Source: M1-B18 sp048264125 (GTDB taxonomy: Bacteria > Bacillota > Clostridia > Peptostreptococcales > Natronincolaceae). From it: a stretch of DNA of 64,000 nt. Position 1 is the stretch's first letter. The number at the start of each line of letters is the position of its first letter. Under the pieces are notes generated by a model, which made no database searches, was not told the DNA's origin, and was given only the letters and a program-made list of their open reading frames with translations. A program made the translations under genes and the position numbers. Shown here piece after piece: positions 36,620 to 43,430 of this stretch. The stretch covers positions 186,001-250,000 of the forward strand of contig JBLXDM010000003.1 in NCBI GenBank assembly GCA_048264125.1, written 5' to 3'.

Positions 36620-37189
36620 CTACTTGAAAATGATTTTGCCTTCCTCCATCGCTTCTATAATTGCCAGAGCTTCAACTCTGATATTATCTTTTCTCAGAAG
36701 CTTGCCGCCCTCCTGGAAGGCCTTTTCAATCACTACCCCTATTCCCACAAGCTCTGCACCTGCAGCATCAACAATCTGCTTAAGTCCAAGGGCTGCCTGT
36801 CCGTTTGCCAGAAAATCATCCAGCACTAAAACCTTGTCCTCTGATGAAAGATATCGTTTAGATACTCTAATTTTATAGGTCTGAGCCTTTGTATAGGAGT
36901 ATACCTCTCCCTCAAAGGTTTCATTGTCCAAATTTTTAGATTGCGTCTTCTTTGCAAACACCACCGGCACCTTGAAATATTGGGCTGCAATCGCTGCAAT
37001 AGCAATACCCGATACCTCAGCCGTCAGTATTTTTGTTATAGCTGCATCCTTAAATGCCTCTTTAAAGGCCTTACCTATTTCATTTAATAGCTCTATATCC
37101 AGCTGATGATTTAAGAAGCTATCTACCTTCAATACGCCCTCACCCTCAACTCTGCCTACCTGCAGAATCATATCCTTAAGCAACTGCAT
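36620..37189 (-). CDS. xpt: xanthine phosphoribosyltransferase
   Basis: A 189-aa PRTase that converts xanthine and PRPP to XMP in purine salvage. Family marks are KILTAEVSGIAIAAIAAQYF, KVPVVFAKK, and the PRPP loop VLVLDDFLANGQAALGL. TAGGAGGGATACA precedes the ATG. The leader contains a guanine riboswitch with its own terminator, so expression falls when guanine is plentiful. Confidence 0.95.
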   Translation of the reverse strand: MQLLKDMILQVGRVEGEGVLKVDSFLNHQLDIELLNEIGKAFKEAFKDAAITKILTAEVSGIAIAAIAAQYFKVPVVFAKKTQSKNLDNETFEGEVYSYTKAQTYKIRVSKRYLSSEDKVLVLDDFLANGQAALGLKQIVDAAGAELVGIGVVIEKAFQEGGKLLRKDNIRVEALAIIEAMEEGKIIFK

Positions 37190-37204
37190 TGTATCCCTCC
37201 TAAT

Positions 37205-37358
37205 TAAAATAAAAAACCCCGTAGGGCTACGGGGTTCAGGCTATACATCATAAATCCCACCTATTGGAGTGGGCTTCTTCATAGCTAAACACCCGTAGTC
37301 AGACCATTATGGCGGTCTGGTAGAAACTTTTGGACCATATCTCCAATATTATACGAGT
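37205..37358 (-). promoter_or_regulatory. guanine riboswitch with terminator, controlling xpt
   Basis: On the minus strand the aptamer runs from ACTCGTATAAT (37358) to GACTACGGGT (37291). Helix P1 pairs ACUCGUA with UACGGGU; the conserved core TATGGTCC, GTTTCTACC and GACTAC is intact. The base that reads the purine is C (GACTAC, not GATTAC), which specifies guanine. Downstream, CCCCGTAG/CTACGGGG is a terminator (37211-37234) followed by TTTTTTATTTT, and CTACGGGT of P1 can pair with ACCCCGTAG as the antiterminator. Confidence 0.95.
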
Positions 37359-37383
37359 TAATAATTATTTAAATATAGGGATA

Positions 37384-37412
37384 ATTATATTCTATAAATC
37401 CATTAAAATCAA
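37384..37412 (-). promoter_or_regulatory. sigma-A promoter of the xpt transcript
   Basis: TTGATT (37407-37412) and TATAAT (37384-37389) with a 17-base spacer, about 26 bases upstream of the aptamer. Confidence 0.75.
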
Positions 37413-37470
37413 GCATAAATCCCTCTGGCAACCAGGGAACTGGTATAAGAACAGTATGCATAACGGCATC

Positions 37471-37490
37471 AAAGGGAGGAATATCCTCCC
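37471..37490 (-). terminator. hairpin after the small PspC gene
   Basis: GGGAGGA-ATA-TCCTCCC, followed on the minus strand by TTTGATG; a weak terminator just beyond the stop at 37502. Confidence 0.45.
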
Positions 37491-37501
37491 ACCATGAAAT
37501 T

Positions 37502-37690
37502 CTACATCGGTCTATGGGGTATTATAAACGCCGCCGCTATATAGGCAAATATCCCTACTCCTACCATGAAAAAAGAAGCCACCCATAGAAGTCTAATTAT
37601 AGTTGAATCCATCTCCAAATACTCTCCAATTCCGCCACATACACCCGCAAGCTTTTTATCGGTTCTGGACAAATAAAGCTTTTTCTCCAT
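37502..37690 (-). CDS. short PspC-domain protein
   Basis: A 62-aa protein made almost only of a PspC domain: KKLYLSRTDKKLAGVCGGIGEYLEMDSTIIRLLWV followed by one membrane segment. It is the compact form, compared with the 142-aa PspC at 5725. Start at 37690 preceded by AAGGGTGGCGATATTT. Monocistronic by position; role in membrane stress is inferred from the family. Confidence 0.85.
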   Translation of the reverse strand: MEKKLYLSRTDKKLAGVCGGIGEYLEMDSTIIRLLWVASFFMVGVGIFAYIAAAFIIPHRPM

Positions 37691-37771
37691 AAATATCGCC
37701 ACCCTTATAGAATTTCTAAATACACTGTAAGTCTTATACCCATATATACGGAGAAATAATACGTTAGTATG

Positions 37772-38560
37772 TTATTTTTGTAAAATATTTGTTCTGGTGG
37801 TTTTTTCCCAGCCTATAATTGCTGCCCCCAGGGCCCCATTGAATTGCCCCAAGGGTGAAGTGTATATTTCAGTCCTGAGACCCTCTGCAAGATACGCTTT
37901 TATATACTTGCTTTTAGCTACTCCCCCTGAAAAAAATACTCTGTCCTCTATCCCCAGTCTTCCTGCTAGGGCAATGCATCTATTGGCGACGGATTCCAGC
38001 AGCCCTGCCGCAACCGGCTCCTTTTCATTGCCCTCAGCCAGTAGCCCGACAATTTCAGATTCTGCAAAGACAGTACACATGCTATTGATTTGAAGCGGCT
38101 TCGCCCCCATTGCAAGATCCGACAGCTGCCCTACTTCAACCTCTAATACATTGGACATAACCTGAAGAAATCTTCCTGTTCCAGCTGCACATTTGTCATT
38201 CATTATAAAATCCACTACTCTGCCCCTGTCATCGACTCTTATTACCTTACTGTCCTGTCCACCAATATCTATAATTGTTCTGACGTTGCTGTCGATAAAA
38301 TGTGCTCCTCTTCCATGGCAGGTAATTTCCGTAACCCTGTCATTGGCAATAGGCAGCGAAACCCTGCCATAGCCAGTAGCGGTTATCGAAGCAATTTCTT
38401 CATCATCACCTATCTCTGATTTAAGCATATCCAACAGCTTTAAGCCTGTATCCCTTGGACTCCAGCCGGTGGGAATAATAACCCTTGAAGCTATGTTAGA
38501 GCCATCAAAGGCTACACCCTTAGCTGCTACAGAACCGATATCTATTCCTATTGTAATCAC
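37772..38560 (-). CDS. 2-hydroxyacyl-CoA dehydratase activator family ATPase (BadF/HgdC, YjiL-like)
   Basis: A 262-aa ASKHA-fold ATPase. ITIGIDIGSVAAKGV opens it, DIGGQDSKVI and NDKCAAGTGRFL carry the cluster-binding cysteine and adenosine contacts, and MCTVFAESEIVGLL holds the second cysteine. A homodimer with one [4Fe-4S] cluster between subunits drives ATP-dependent, low-potential electron transfer into the partner. GTG start at 38560 after AGGAGTGAGCACA. Located 55 bases after the partner gene; the pair matches the yjiM-yjiL or DCCP/DCCP-R layout. Confidence 0.92.
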   Translation of the reverse strand: MITIGIDIGSVAAKGVAFDGSNIASRVIIPTGWSPRDTGLKLLDMLKSEIGDDEEIASITATGYGRVSLPIANDRVTEITCHGRGAHFIDSNVRTIIDIGGQDSKVIRVDDRGRVVDFIMNDKCAAGTGRFLQVMSNVLEVEVGQLSDLAMGAKPLQINSMCTVFAESEIVGLLAEGNEKEPVAAGLLESVANRCIALAGRLGIEDRVFFSGGVAKSKYIKAYLAEGLRTEIYTSPLGQFNGALGAAIIGWEKTTRTNILQK

Positions 38561-38615
38561 TGTGCTCACTCCTAGGTTGAAAATTTGTGAAGCCATCACT
38601 ATGGATGGCTTCTTA

Positions 38616-39761
38616 CTACTTCATGGTTTCTAAAAAGGCCTCCATTCTGACCTTAAGCTGACCAAGGTCAGAATCTGAATAATCCGTCTCTATCTGTATA
38701 AAGGGTAGCCCAAGCTCCTCCTTAACATAGCTTCGCACAGTAAAGGACTCTACATTATAGGTATGACAGGCCTGCCAGGTCAAGTCCACTACACCATCCA
38801 CCAGGTACTCCTTGGCCAGTCTTCCTATAAGCTCTAGCCTACCATTGTTAGGGCTCATACAGGAGCATGGTGTAGCAAGATATTTTTCAGCCAATGCAGT
38901 AAGGGGCTCCTTTTCCTCATCAACATCGATATCTATGCTCTTATAGCCGGTACAGTTTTCTAACACAACAATGCTACCGCCTGCCTCCTCGATTACCTTT
39001 AGAAGCTTTTCAGAGCCTCCGCCCACGGGACATCCTGTCAAAAGTATTCTTGGAGCATCCTTTTCGAAGGGTGAAAGTCCGTTGGCTATCATGACCTCAG
39101 TTTCTGCAATTAGCTCCTCCATTAGTGCAATGCCAGCTTCTCTGTCTACGTTAAAGCCCTTCAGCCATTGAGCCATCAACATATCCGTCCCCTTTAAAGG
39201 CGCAGGCTTATGGGCATTTAATTTATGTAGCCTTCTCATAACATCTCTTTCTTTGTTCATCAATCGTATGGCATCTCTTAGCCCCTCTTCGGTTATTTCA
39301 ACCTCAAACCTTTCCTCAAGGAAGCTTTTAAATTTAACCATTTCTTTTCTCCAGTACTCCAATGCATCCTCGCCCTCAGCAGTCTGAGGTAGATTCATAA
39401 TATGCATGGGCTTAATTTTTCCCATCAGCTCGTACATCTTCTTTTTTCCGTCGCAGGTTGTTTCCGCTAATAGCACGTCCGAGAAATAAAAATAAGGGCA
39501 TGTATCAGTGACAGCAAAGCCATAGCTGGATTTTATCAAGGGACAGAGATTCCTTGGCAGGCTCTTTTCAGCCTCTGCTATCGGCTCCTGCTTTGTCCCA
39601 CATAGGGTTACGGCGATGGCCCCTGCTGCCAGCGCCAGCTCCGCCGGTGAAAAGGTGCAATACATCCCCACTACCTTTTTCCCTGCCTGACTTTCCTCTT
39701 TAATCTTTACTGAATTTACTCCTCTTAGGCCTTCAACTCTTTCCATAACTGCTGGTCTCAT
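38616..39761 (-). CDS. 2-hydroxyacyl-CoA dehydratase-type protein, single-subunit (double-cubane protein/YjiM group)
   Basis: A 381-aa member of the HgdB/FldBC family. Cysteines are found in PRNLCPLIKSSYGFA, DTCPYFYFSDVLLAETTCDGKKK, and ATPCSCMSP, with LTWQACHTYNVESF near the end. True dehydratases need two different subunits; here only one such gene stands with one activator. That is the arrangement of the double-cubane cluster proteins that reduce small substrates such as acetylene at an [8Fe-9S] cluster, and of E. coli YjiM. The physiological substrate of that group is unknown. Start at 39761 from AAGGGGGAAAATTTA. Confidence 0.88.
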   Translation of the reverse strand: MRPAVMERVEGLRGVNSVKIKEESQAGKKVVGMYCTFSPAELALAAGAIAVTLCGTKQEPIAEAEKSLPRNLCPLIKSSYGFAVTDTCPYFYFSDVLLAETTCDGKKKMYELMGKIKPMHIMNLPQTAEGEDALEYWRKEMVKFKSFLEERFEVEITEEGLRDAIRLMNKERDVMRRLHKLNAHKPAPLKGTDMLMAQWLKGFNVDREAGIALMEELIAETEVMIANGLSPFEKDAPRILLTGCPVGGGSEKLLKVIEEAGGSIVVLENCTGYKSIDIDVDEEKEPLTALAEKYLATPCSCMSPNNGRLELIGRLAKEYLVDGVVDLTWQACHTYNVESFTVRSYVKEELGLPFIQIETDYSDSDLGQLKVRMEAFLETMK

Positions 39762-39980
39762 TAAATTTTCCCCCTTTTGATAAACATGTACATACATTGA
39801 AATTCTATCACATAGTGGAAATTATAACCAATTGAGTTTATCGATACATTTATGCGTATATATTGAATATTCCGATTGGATCTGATTAGAAATATGGTAA
39901 TGTCTTTCTCATTCTCCACATATATGTTTATTTAACAAATATTTGTTTTCAGAATTGTTTAATTATTTTGAAATTAGCTA

Positions 39981-40009
39981 TTGACTGATGCTATGAAAGT
40001 ATATATAAT
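39981..40009 (+). promoter_or_regulatory. sigma-A promoter of the T-box transcript
   Basis: TTGACT (39981-39986), a 17-base spacer, and TATAAT (40004-40009). Transcription would start near 40016, just before stem I of the T-box. Confidence 0.85.
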
Positions 40010-40035
40010 AATACATAATACAATATTCAAACAGC

Positions 40036-40271
40036 TTTGAAGGAGACAGTTGTTTAAATGCAGTCCTAGAGAGTCGGTGCAGGCTGGAAGCCGATACTGT
40101 TTTTATACATGAATCACTCCTGAGCAATATCGGTGAAATAATAGTAATTGATATCGGGGAGTCCCGTTACAGACTAGGTTTAATAACCGACTGAGGCATC
40201 CTAGCGATGCGAAAAAAGGTGGTAACACGGGTTAAAGCTCGTCCTTGAACTAGAACAAGGGCGTTTTTTTT
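40036..40271 (+). promoter_or_regulatory. T-box leader, probably isoleucine-specific (AUC)
   Basis: Stem I base GGAG/CUCC is followed by a long helix (UGUUUAAAUGCAGU with ACUGUUUUUAUACA) and the distal AGAGAGUCGG loop. The specifier loop left between these helices is ACAGU on the 5' side and UGAAUCA on the 3' side. The codon AUC followed by A fits; UCA followed by C does not keep the usual purine. The T-box AAGGUGGUAACACGGG (40216-40231) carries UGGU, which matches a tRNA with discriminator A, as tRNA-Ile has, and not tRNA-Ser (G). The terminator is CGTCCTTG/CAAGGGCG (40240-40263) with eight Ts. No synthetase, amino-acid biosynthesis or transporter gene follows. Confidence 0.92.
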
Positions 40272-40388
40272 ATCCTGATTGGTGTCAATATTTTTAGTGG
40301 ATTCTATAAAACACTACTTATTAAGGCCACCGACCAGATGTATATCTTGTTTAAGCTTTAAAAAATTAATTTAAAGGAGGAAAATATT

Positions 40389-40553
40389 ATGTTTAATGAA
40401 GGTTCAAGCTTTAATACACAGGAGGAGGAATACACAGAGCTTCAATTAGGTGATGTTAGCAGCTGGGCAGAGCATTTAGAGGATGACGACGAATCATTGG
40501 AAAATCCGGATTCACTTAACTACTTCGGTGCCGGAAAAAAAGGTAATTTATAA
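40389..40553 (+). CDS. 54-aa acidic protein under T-box control, unknown function
   Basis: A short gene with the best-quality signals: AAAGGAGG then 7 bases to ATG. The product starts MFNEGSSFNTQEEEY, has GDVSSWAEHLEDDDESLENPDSL in the middle (with 14 Asp/Glu in all) and ends NYFGAGKKGNL. It has no isoleucine, cysteine or arginine, no membrane helix and no signal peptide. An acidic first part with a small glycine/basic tail resembles the leader-core shape of some peptide precursors, but no modification enzyme is near. It is the only gene between the T-box and a strong terminator, so it appears to be the regulated product. I do not recognise it. Confidence 0.72.
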   Translation: MFNEGSSFNTQEEEYTELQLGDVSSWAEHLEDDDESLENPDSLNYFGAGKKGNL

Positions 40554-40645
40554 TGGATTTGAGCGATATTAGATTAAAAATACTAAGCTTCAAAAGAGAA
40601 AAAAATTATCACGCTATATTTGCTAAACAAGTGAATATAGCGTGA
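40553..40645 (+). CDS. possible 30-aa overlapping ORF ending in the terminator
   Basis: ATG overlaps the previous stop codon as TAATG, the arrangement for coupled translation. The product MDLSDIRLKILSFKREKNY plus eleven more residues is basic and has four isoleucines. The last third of the frame lies inside the terminator hairpin, so it may be a chance ORF, or a ribosome reading it could open the hairpin. Low certainty. Confidence 0.25.
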   Translation: MDLSDIRLKILSFKREKNYHAIFAKQVNIA

Positions 40646-40652
40646 TTTTTTT
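40608..40652 (+). terminator. intrinsic terminator of the T-box/54-aa unit
   Basis: ATCACGCTATATT and AATATAGCGTGAT form a perfect 13-bp stem with a 13-base loop, followed by seven Ts. Beyond it, 40653-40853 is AT-rich non-coding DNA leading to the acyltransferase. Confidence 0.92.
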
Positions 40653-40853
40653 GTCCAAATTATAGATATAGTTAGAAATTTTTGTTATATATTTGATTTT
40701 TAGTAAATTTATCATCTTAACTTTATAGCGTTTTCAAATGCTAAGGTTGTATTTTGTTCTTTCAGCTACTTGTTAAATAATTATACATGTTTGTATTAAT
40801 ACCCATTTAGTGTTACTATGGTATATATTAAAGAGTTAGATTAGGAGGTCGAG

Positions 40854-41963
40854 ATGGAAGCTTCAACTACAAACCCATCAAATAGCATAAAAGCTATGAC
40901 AGCTGCAAAAGGAAAAGCAACAGAGCTTAAGGAGATTTACGTTCTAAGGGCTATTGCCTGTCTTTCAGTTATCCTTGTTCATATTTCTGCCATACCTGTA
41001 GCATCAATTGAGGCCACTAATCCGCTAATATACCTTTATATTCTGATAAACAGAGGTGCAAAGTACACCACAGCCACCTTTATTTTTATAAGCGCCTTTA
41101 TCTTCTTTTACAGATATCAAAAAGGCCCCTTCAAAACCTGGTCCTTTCTGAAAAAAAGGTTTATGAGTACTTTAGTTCCATATTTTGTATGGACTATTGC
41201 ATACTATTTATTCTTTATTCACAAAGGATATTATAGCCTCTCGCTTAGTTTTTTTATAAATAATCTACTGCTGGCAAATATGGTTTATCACCTATACTTT
41301 ATATTGACCATATCCCAGTTTTACCTGCTTTTCGGCATTTTTAGGCGGCTGTTTAATAGGTATAATTCACATGTGCTATTGGCGCTATTTATGGCGATTA
41401 ACCTGCTTTCTCTACGCTTCATCACTATGCCTTATTCCGACAGGTTCTTTACCACCTATATTTTCTTTTTCGCACTGGGCTGTTATATTGCCAAGCATTA
41501 TGATAAAATTAGGCCCCTACTGCTGCGCAAAAAAACTGTATTGCTATTTATGTATTTATCTATCACCCTATGCGAGGCCTACTTGTTTTTCAGCTATTAT
41601 AAGCTGGGTAAATCTATAAATGTCCATATTGTTTCCCTGTCATGGTTTGCTTTTTCCGTAATATCCATTGTATTTTTACTGTCTTTATCCAACAGCTTCA
41701 GCTATATAGGAGATCATTGGTTGATTAGGAGAATCTCAAAAAGCTCCTTCTACATCTATCTAAGCCATCCCCTTGCGCTTATGCTATCTGCCGATTTTAT
41801 TGACAAATTGGGTATACAGTCAAATAGCCTTGGTTTTATTATTAATATCATTTTAGTTTATAGTATTACCCTTGCTACATGCTTTGCCTATACTGTTTTG
41901 AAGGAAAGGGCTAAAGGCGGCTTTAAGTCCTCAAGGAAAGCTTCTGCCTCTCCATCTAAGTAA
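40854..41963 (+). CDS. acyltransferase family 3 membrane protein
   Basis: A 369-aa protein with about ten membrane segments. EIYVLRAIACLSVILVHISAI contains the arginine and the histidine (VHIS) typical of the family's active site, and KSSFYIYLSHPLALML closes it. Such enzymes O-acetylate or succinylate envelope polysaccharides, or modify other exported molecules. The N-terminal 25 residues are polar and the C-terminus basic. GGAGGTCGAG precedes the ATG. It follows the T-box unit by 200 bases after a terminator, so co-regulation would need read-through. A link with the cyclic glucan (which is often substituted) is possible but only inference. Confidence 0.85.
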   Translation: MEASTTNPSNSIKAMTAAKGKATELKEIYVLRAIACLSVILVHISAIPVASIEATNPLIYLYILINRGAKYTTATFIFISAFIFFYRYQKGPFKTWSFLKKRFMSTLVPYFVWTIAYYLFFIHKGYYSLSLSFFINNLLLANMVYHLYFILTISQFYLLFGIFRRLFNRYNSHVLLALFMAINLLSLRFITMPYSDRFFTTYIFFFALGCYIAKHYDKIRPLLLRKKTVLLFMYLSITLCEAYLFFSYYKLGKSINVHIVSLSWFAFSVISIVFLLSLSNSFSYIGDHWLIRRISKSSFYIYLSHPLALMLSADFIDKLGIQSNSLGFIINIILVYSITLATCFAYTVLKERAKGGFKSSRKASASPSK

Positions 41964-41998
41964 GCTAACACACAAGTATAAATATCCTCATTTATTAG

Positions 41999-42017
41999 GC
42001 CTGTCAGCATGACAGGC
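41999..42017 (+). other. hairpin after the acyltransferase gene
   Basis: GCCTGTCA-GCA-TGACAGGC, a perfect 8-bp stem with only a T-poor tail (TCTTCATATCCCC); a weak terminator or RNA-end structure. Confidence 0.5.
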
Positions 42018-42161
42018 TCTTCATATCCCCATTTTCCTATACATTAACCCTTTATAGGCAATAATGGCTTTTTTTATAATTACTAAATAAACATGTTATT
42101 TTTTTATCAATTATATTGTATAATGTATTTAGGACAATACTAATGAAGAAAGGTGATATAA

Positions 42162-43376
42162 ATGAGCTTAAATCAAACCCCCCGCTCAAATCGAGTGCAT
42201 ATCGCAATATTTGGAAGGAGAAATGCAGGAAAGTCAAGCTTGATAAACGCTATAACCAATCAGGAAATAGCCGTTGTATCACCTGTTATGGGGACAACCA
42301 CCGACCCCGTATATAAGGCTATGGAGCTGCTGCCTATAGGTCCGGTGGTTATAATAGATACAGCAGGTCTAGACGACGAAGGAATTTTAGGAGAGCTGAG
42401 AAAAAATAAAACCCTTGAGGTTCTTAATAAAACAGATCTGGCTCTGATAGTAATTGATGCAACAACCGGGGTTACCGACTTCGACAAGGATATACTGATT
42501 CAGCTTAGAAGCAAGAAAATCCCTATTGTAGGTGTATTAAACAAAATAGATGAAGAGCAATTAACCTGGGAAAATATATCAGCGTTCGAAAGAATCTTAG
42601 GCTTAAAGCTGGTACCGGTATCCTCCACTACAAATGAGGGAATCCTTAGGCTGAAGGAGGCCATGATCAAAGCCCTGCCTGACGATGGGGATGACTTAAA
42701 TTTGGTGGGGGATATCATATCACCTGGGGATTTTGTAGTTCTGGTGGTTCCCATAGATAAGGGGGCTCCAAAGGGGCGTCTAATTCTTCCACAGCAGCAG
42801 ACCATCAGGGATATCCTAGATCATGGTGCTATTGCGGTAACCGCCAAGGAAACCGAGCTGAAGGAAACCCTTTTAAGCCTAGGCAAGAAGCCTAGACTGG
42901 TAATCACAGACTCCCAGGCCTTCCAGTCTGTAGCTGCCGATGTACCGGAGGATATTCCCCTGACCTCCTTTTCCATTATTTTTGCCAGAAGCAAGGGCGA
43001 TTTGGATGAAATGCTGAGGGGTGTAGCCAAAATCAACGACCTAAAGGATAATGATACCGTTTTGGTGGTAGAGGGCTGTACCCATCATAGGCAGGCAGAT
43101 GACATAGGACGTGTCAAAATACCCCGTTGGCTGAAGCAGCTGACGGGAAAAGATCTAAATTATCAATATGCTTCCGGCACCAGCTTTCCTGCTGATTTAA
43201 AGGAATTTAGTCTTGTGATTCATTGCGGCGGCTGTATGCTAAACCAACGTGAAATGCAGCATAGAATTTCCCAGGTAATAATTCAAAAGGTACCTATTGT
43301 AAATTATGGTCTGCTTATAGCCTATGTTCAGGGAATACTGGAGAGAGCAATTTCGCCTTTAAAACAGAAGGTATAA
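42162..43376 (+). CDS. hydF: [FeFe]-hydrogenase maturation GTPase HydF
   Basis: A 404-aa scaffold protein on which the di-iron part of the H-cluster is finished. GTPase motifs are GRRNAGKSS, the switch TTTDPVY, DTAG and NKID. Middle dimerisation domain, then the cluster domain with EGCTHHR and HCGGC, the Cys-His-Cys-Cys ligands characteristic of HydF. AAAGGTGATATAA precedes the ATG. Its partner genes hydG and hydE lie at 53-56 kb on the other strand, with the antiporter genes between. No structural hydrogenase gene lies in the window. Confidence 0.97.
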   Translation: MSLNQTPRSNRVHIAIFGRRNAGKSSLINAITNQEIAVVSPVMGTTTDPVYKAMELLPIGPVVIIDTAGLDDEGILGELRKNKTLEVLNKTDLALIVIDATTGVTDFDKDILIQLRSKKIPIVGVLNKIDEEQLTWENISAFERILGLKLVPVSSTTNEGILRLKEAMIKALPDDGDDLNLVGDIISPGDFVVLVVPIDKGAPKGRLILPQQQTIRDILDHGAIAVTAKETELKETLLSLGKKPRLVITDSQAFQSVAADVPEDIPLTSFSIIFARSKGDLDEMLRGVAKINDLKDNDTVLVVEGCTHHRQADDIGRVKIPRWLKQLTGKDLNYQYASGTSFPADLKEFSLVIHCGGCMLNQREMQHRISQVIIQKVPIVNYGLLIAYVQGILERAISPLKQKV

Positions 43377-43380
43377 AAAT

Positions 43381-43423
43381 AAAAAGCTTGAAGTCATTAT
43401 TTTATTACATGACTTCAAGCTTT
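43381..43423. terminator. bidirectional terminator between hydF and the antiporter genes
   Basis: AAAAGCTTGAAGTCAT and ATGACTTCAAGCTTTT, a perfect 16-bp stem with an 11-base loop and T-rich tails on both sides, between convergent genes. Confidence 0.95.
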
Positions 43424-43430
43424 TATTTAT

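Noticed and set aside
40389..41963. 54-aa protein plus acyltransferase as a peptide-natural-product cluster
   Set aside because: No modification enzyme, peptidase or dedicated exporter nearby, and a strong terminator separates the two; kept only as a speculation in the feature text.
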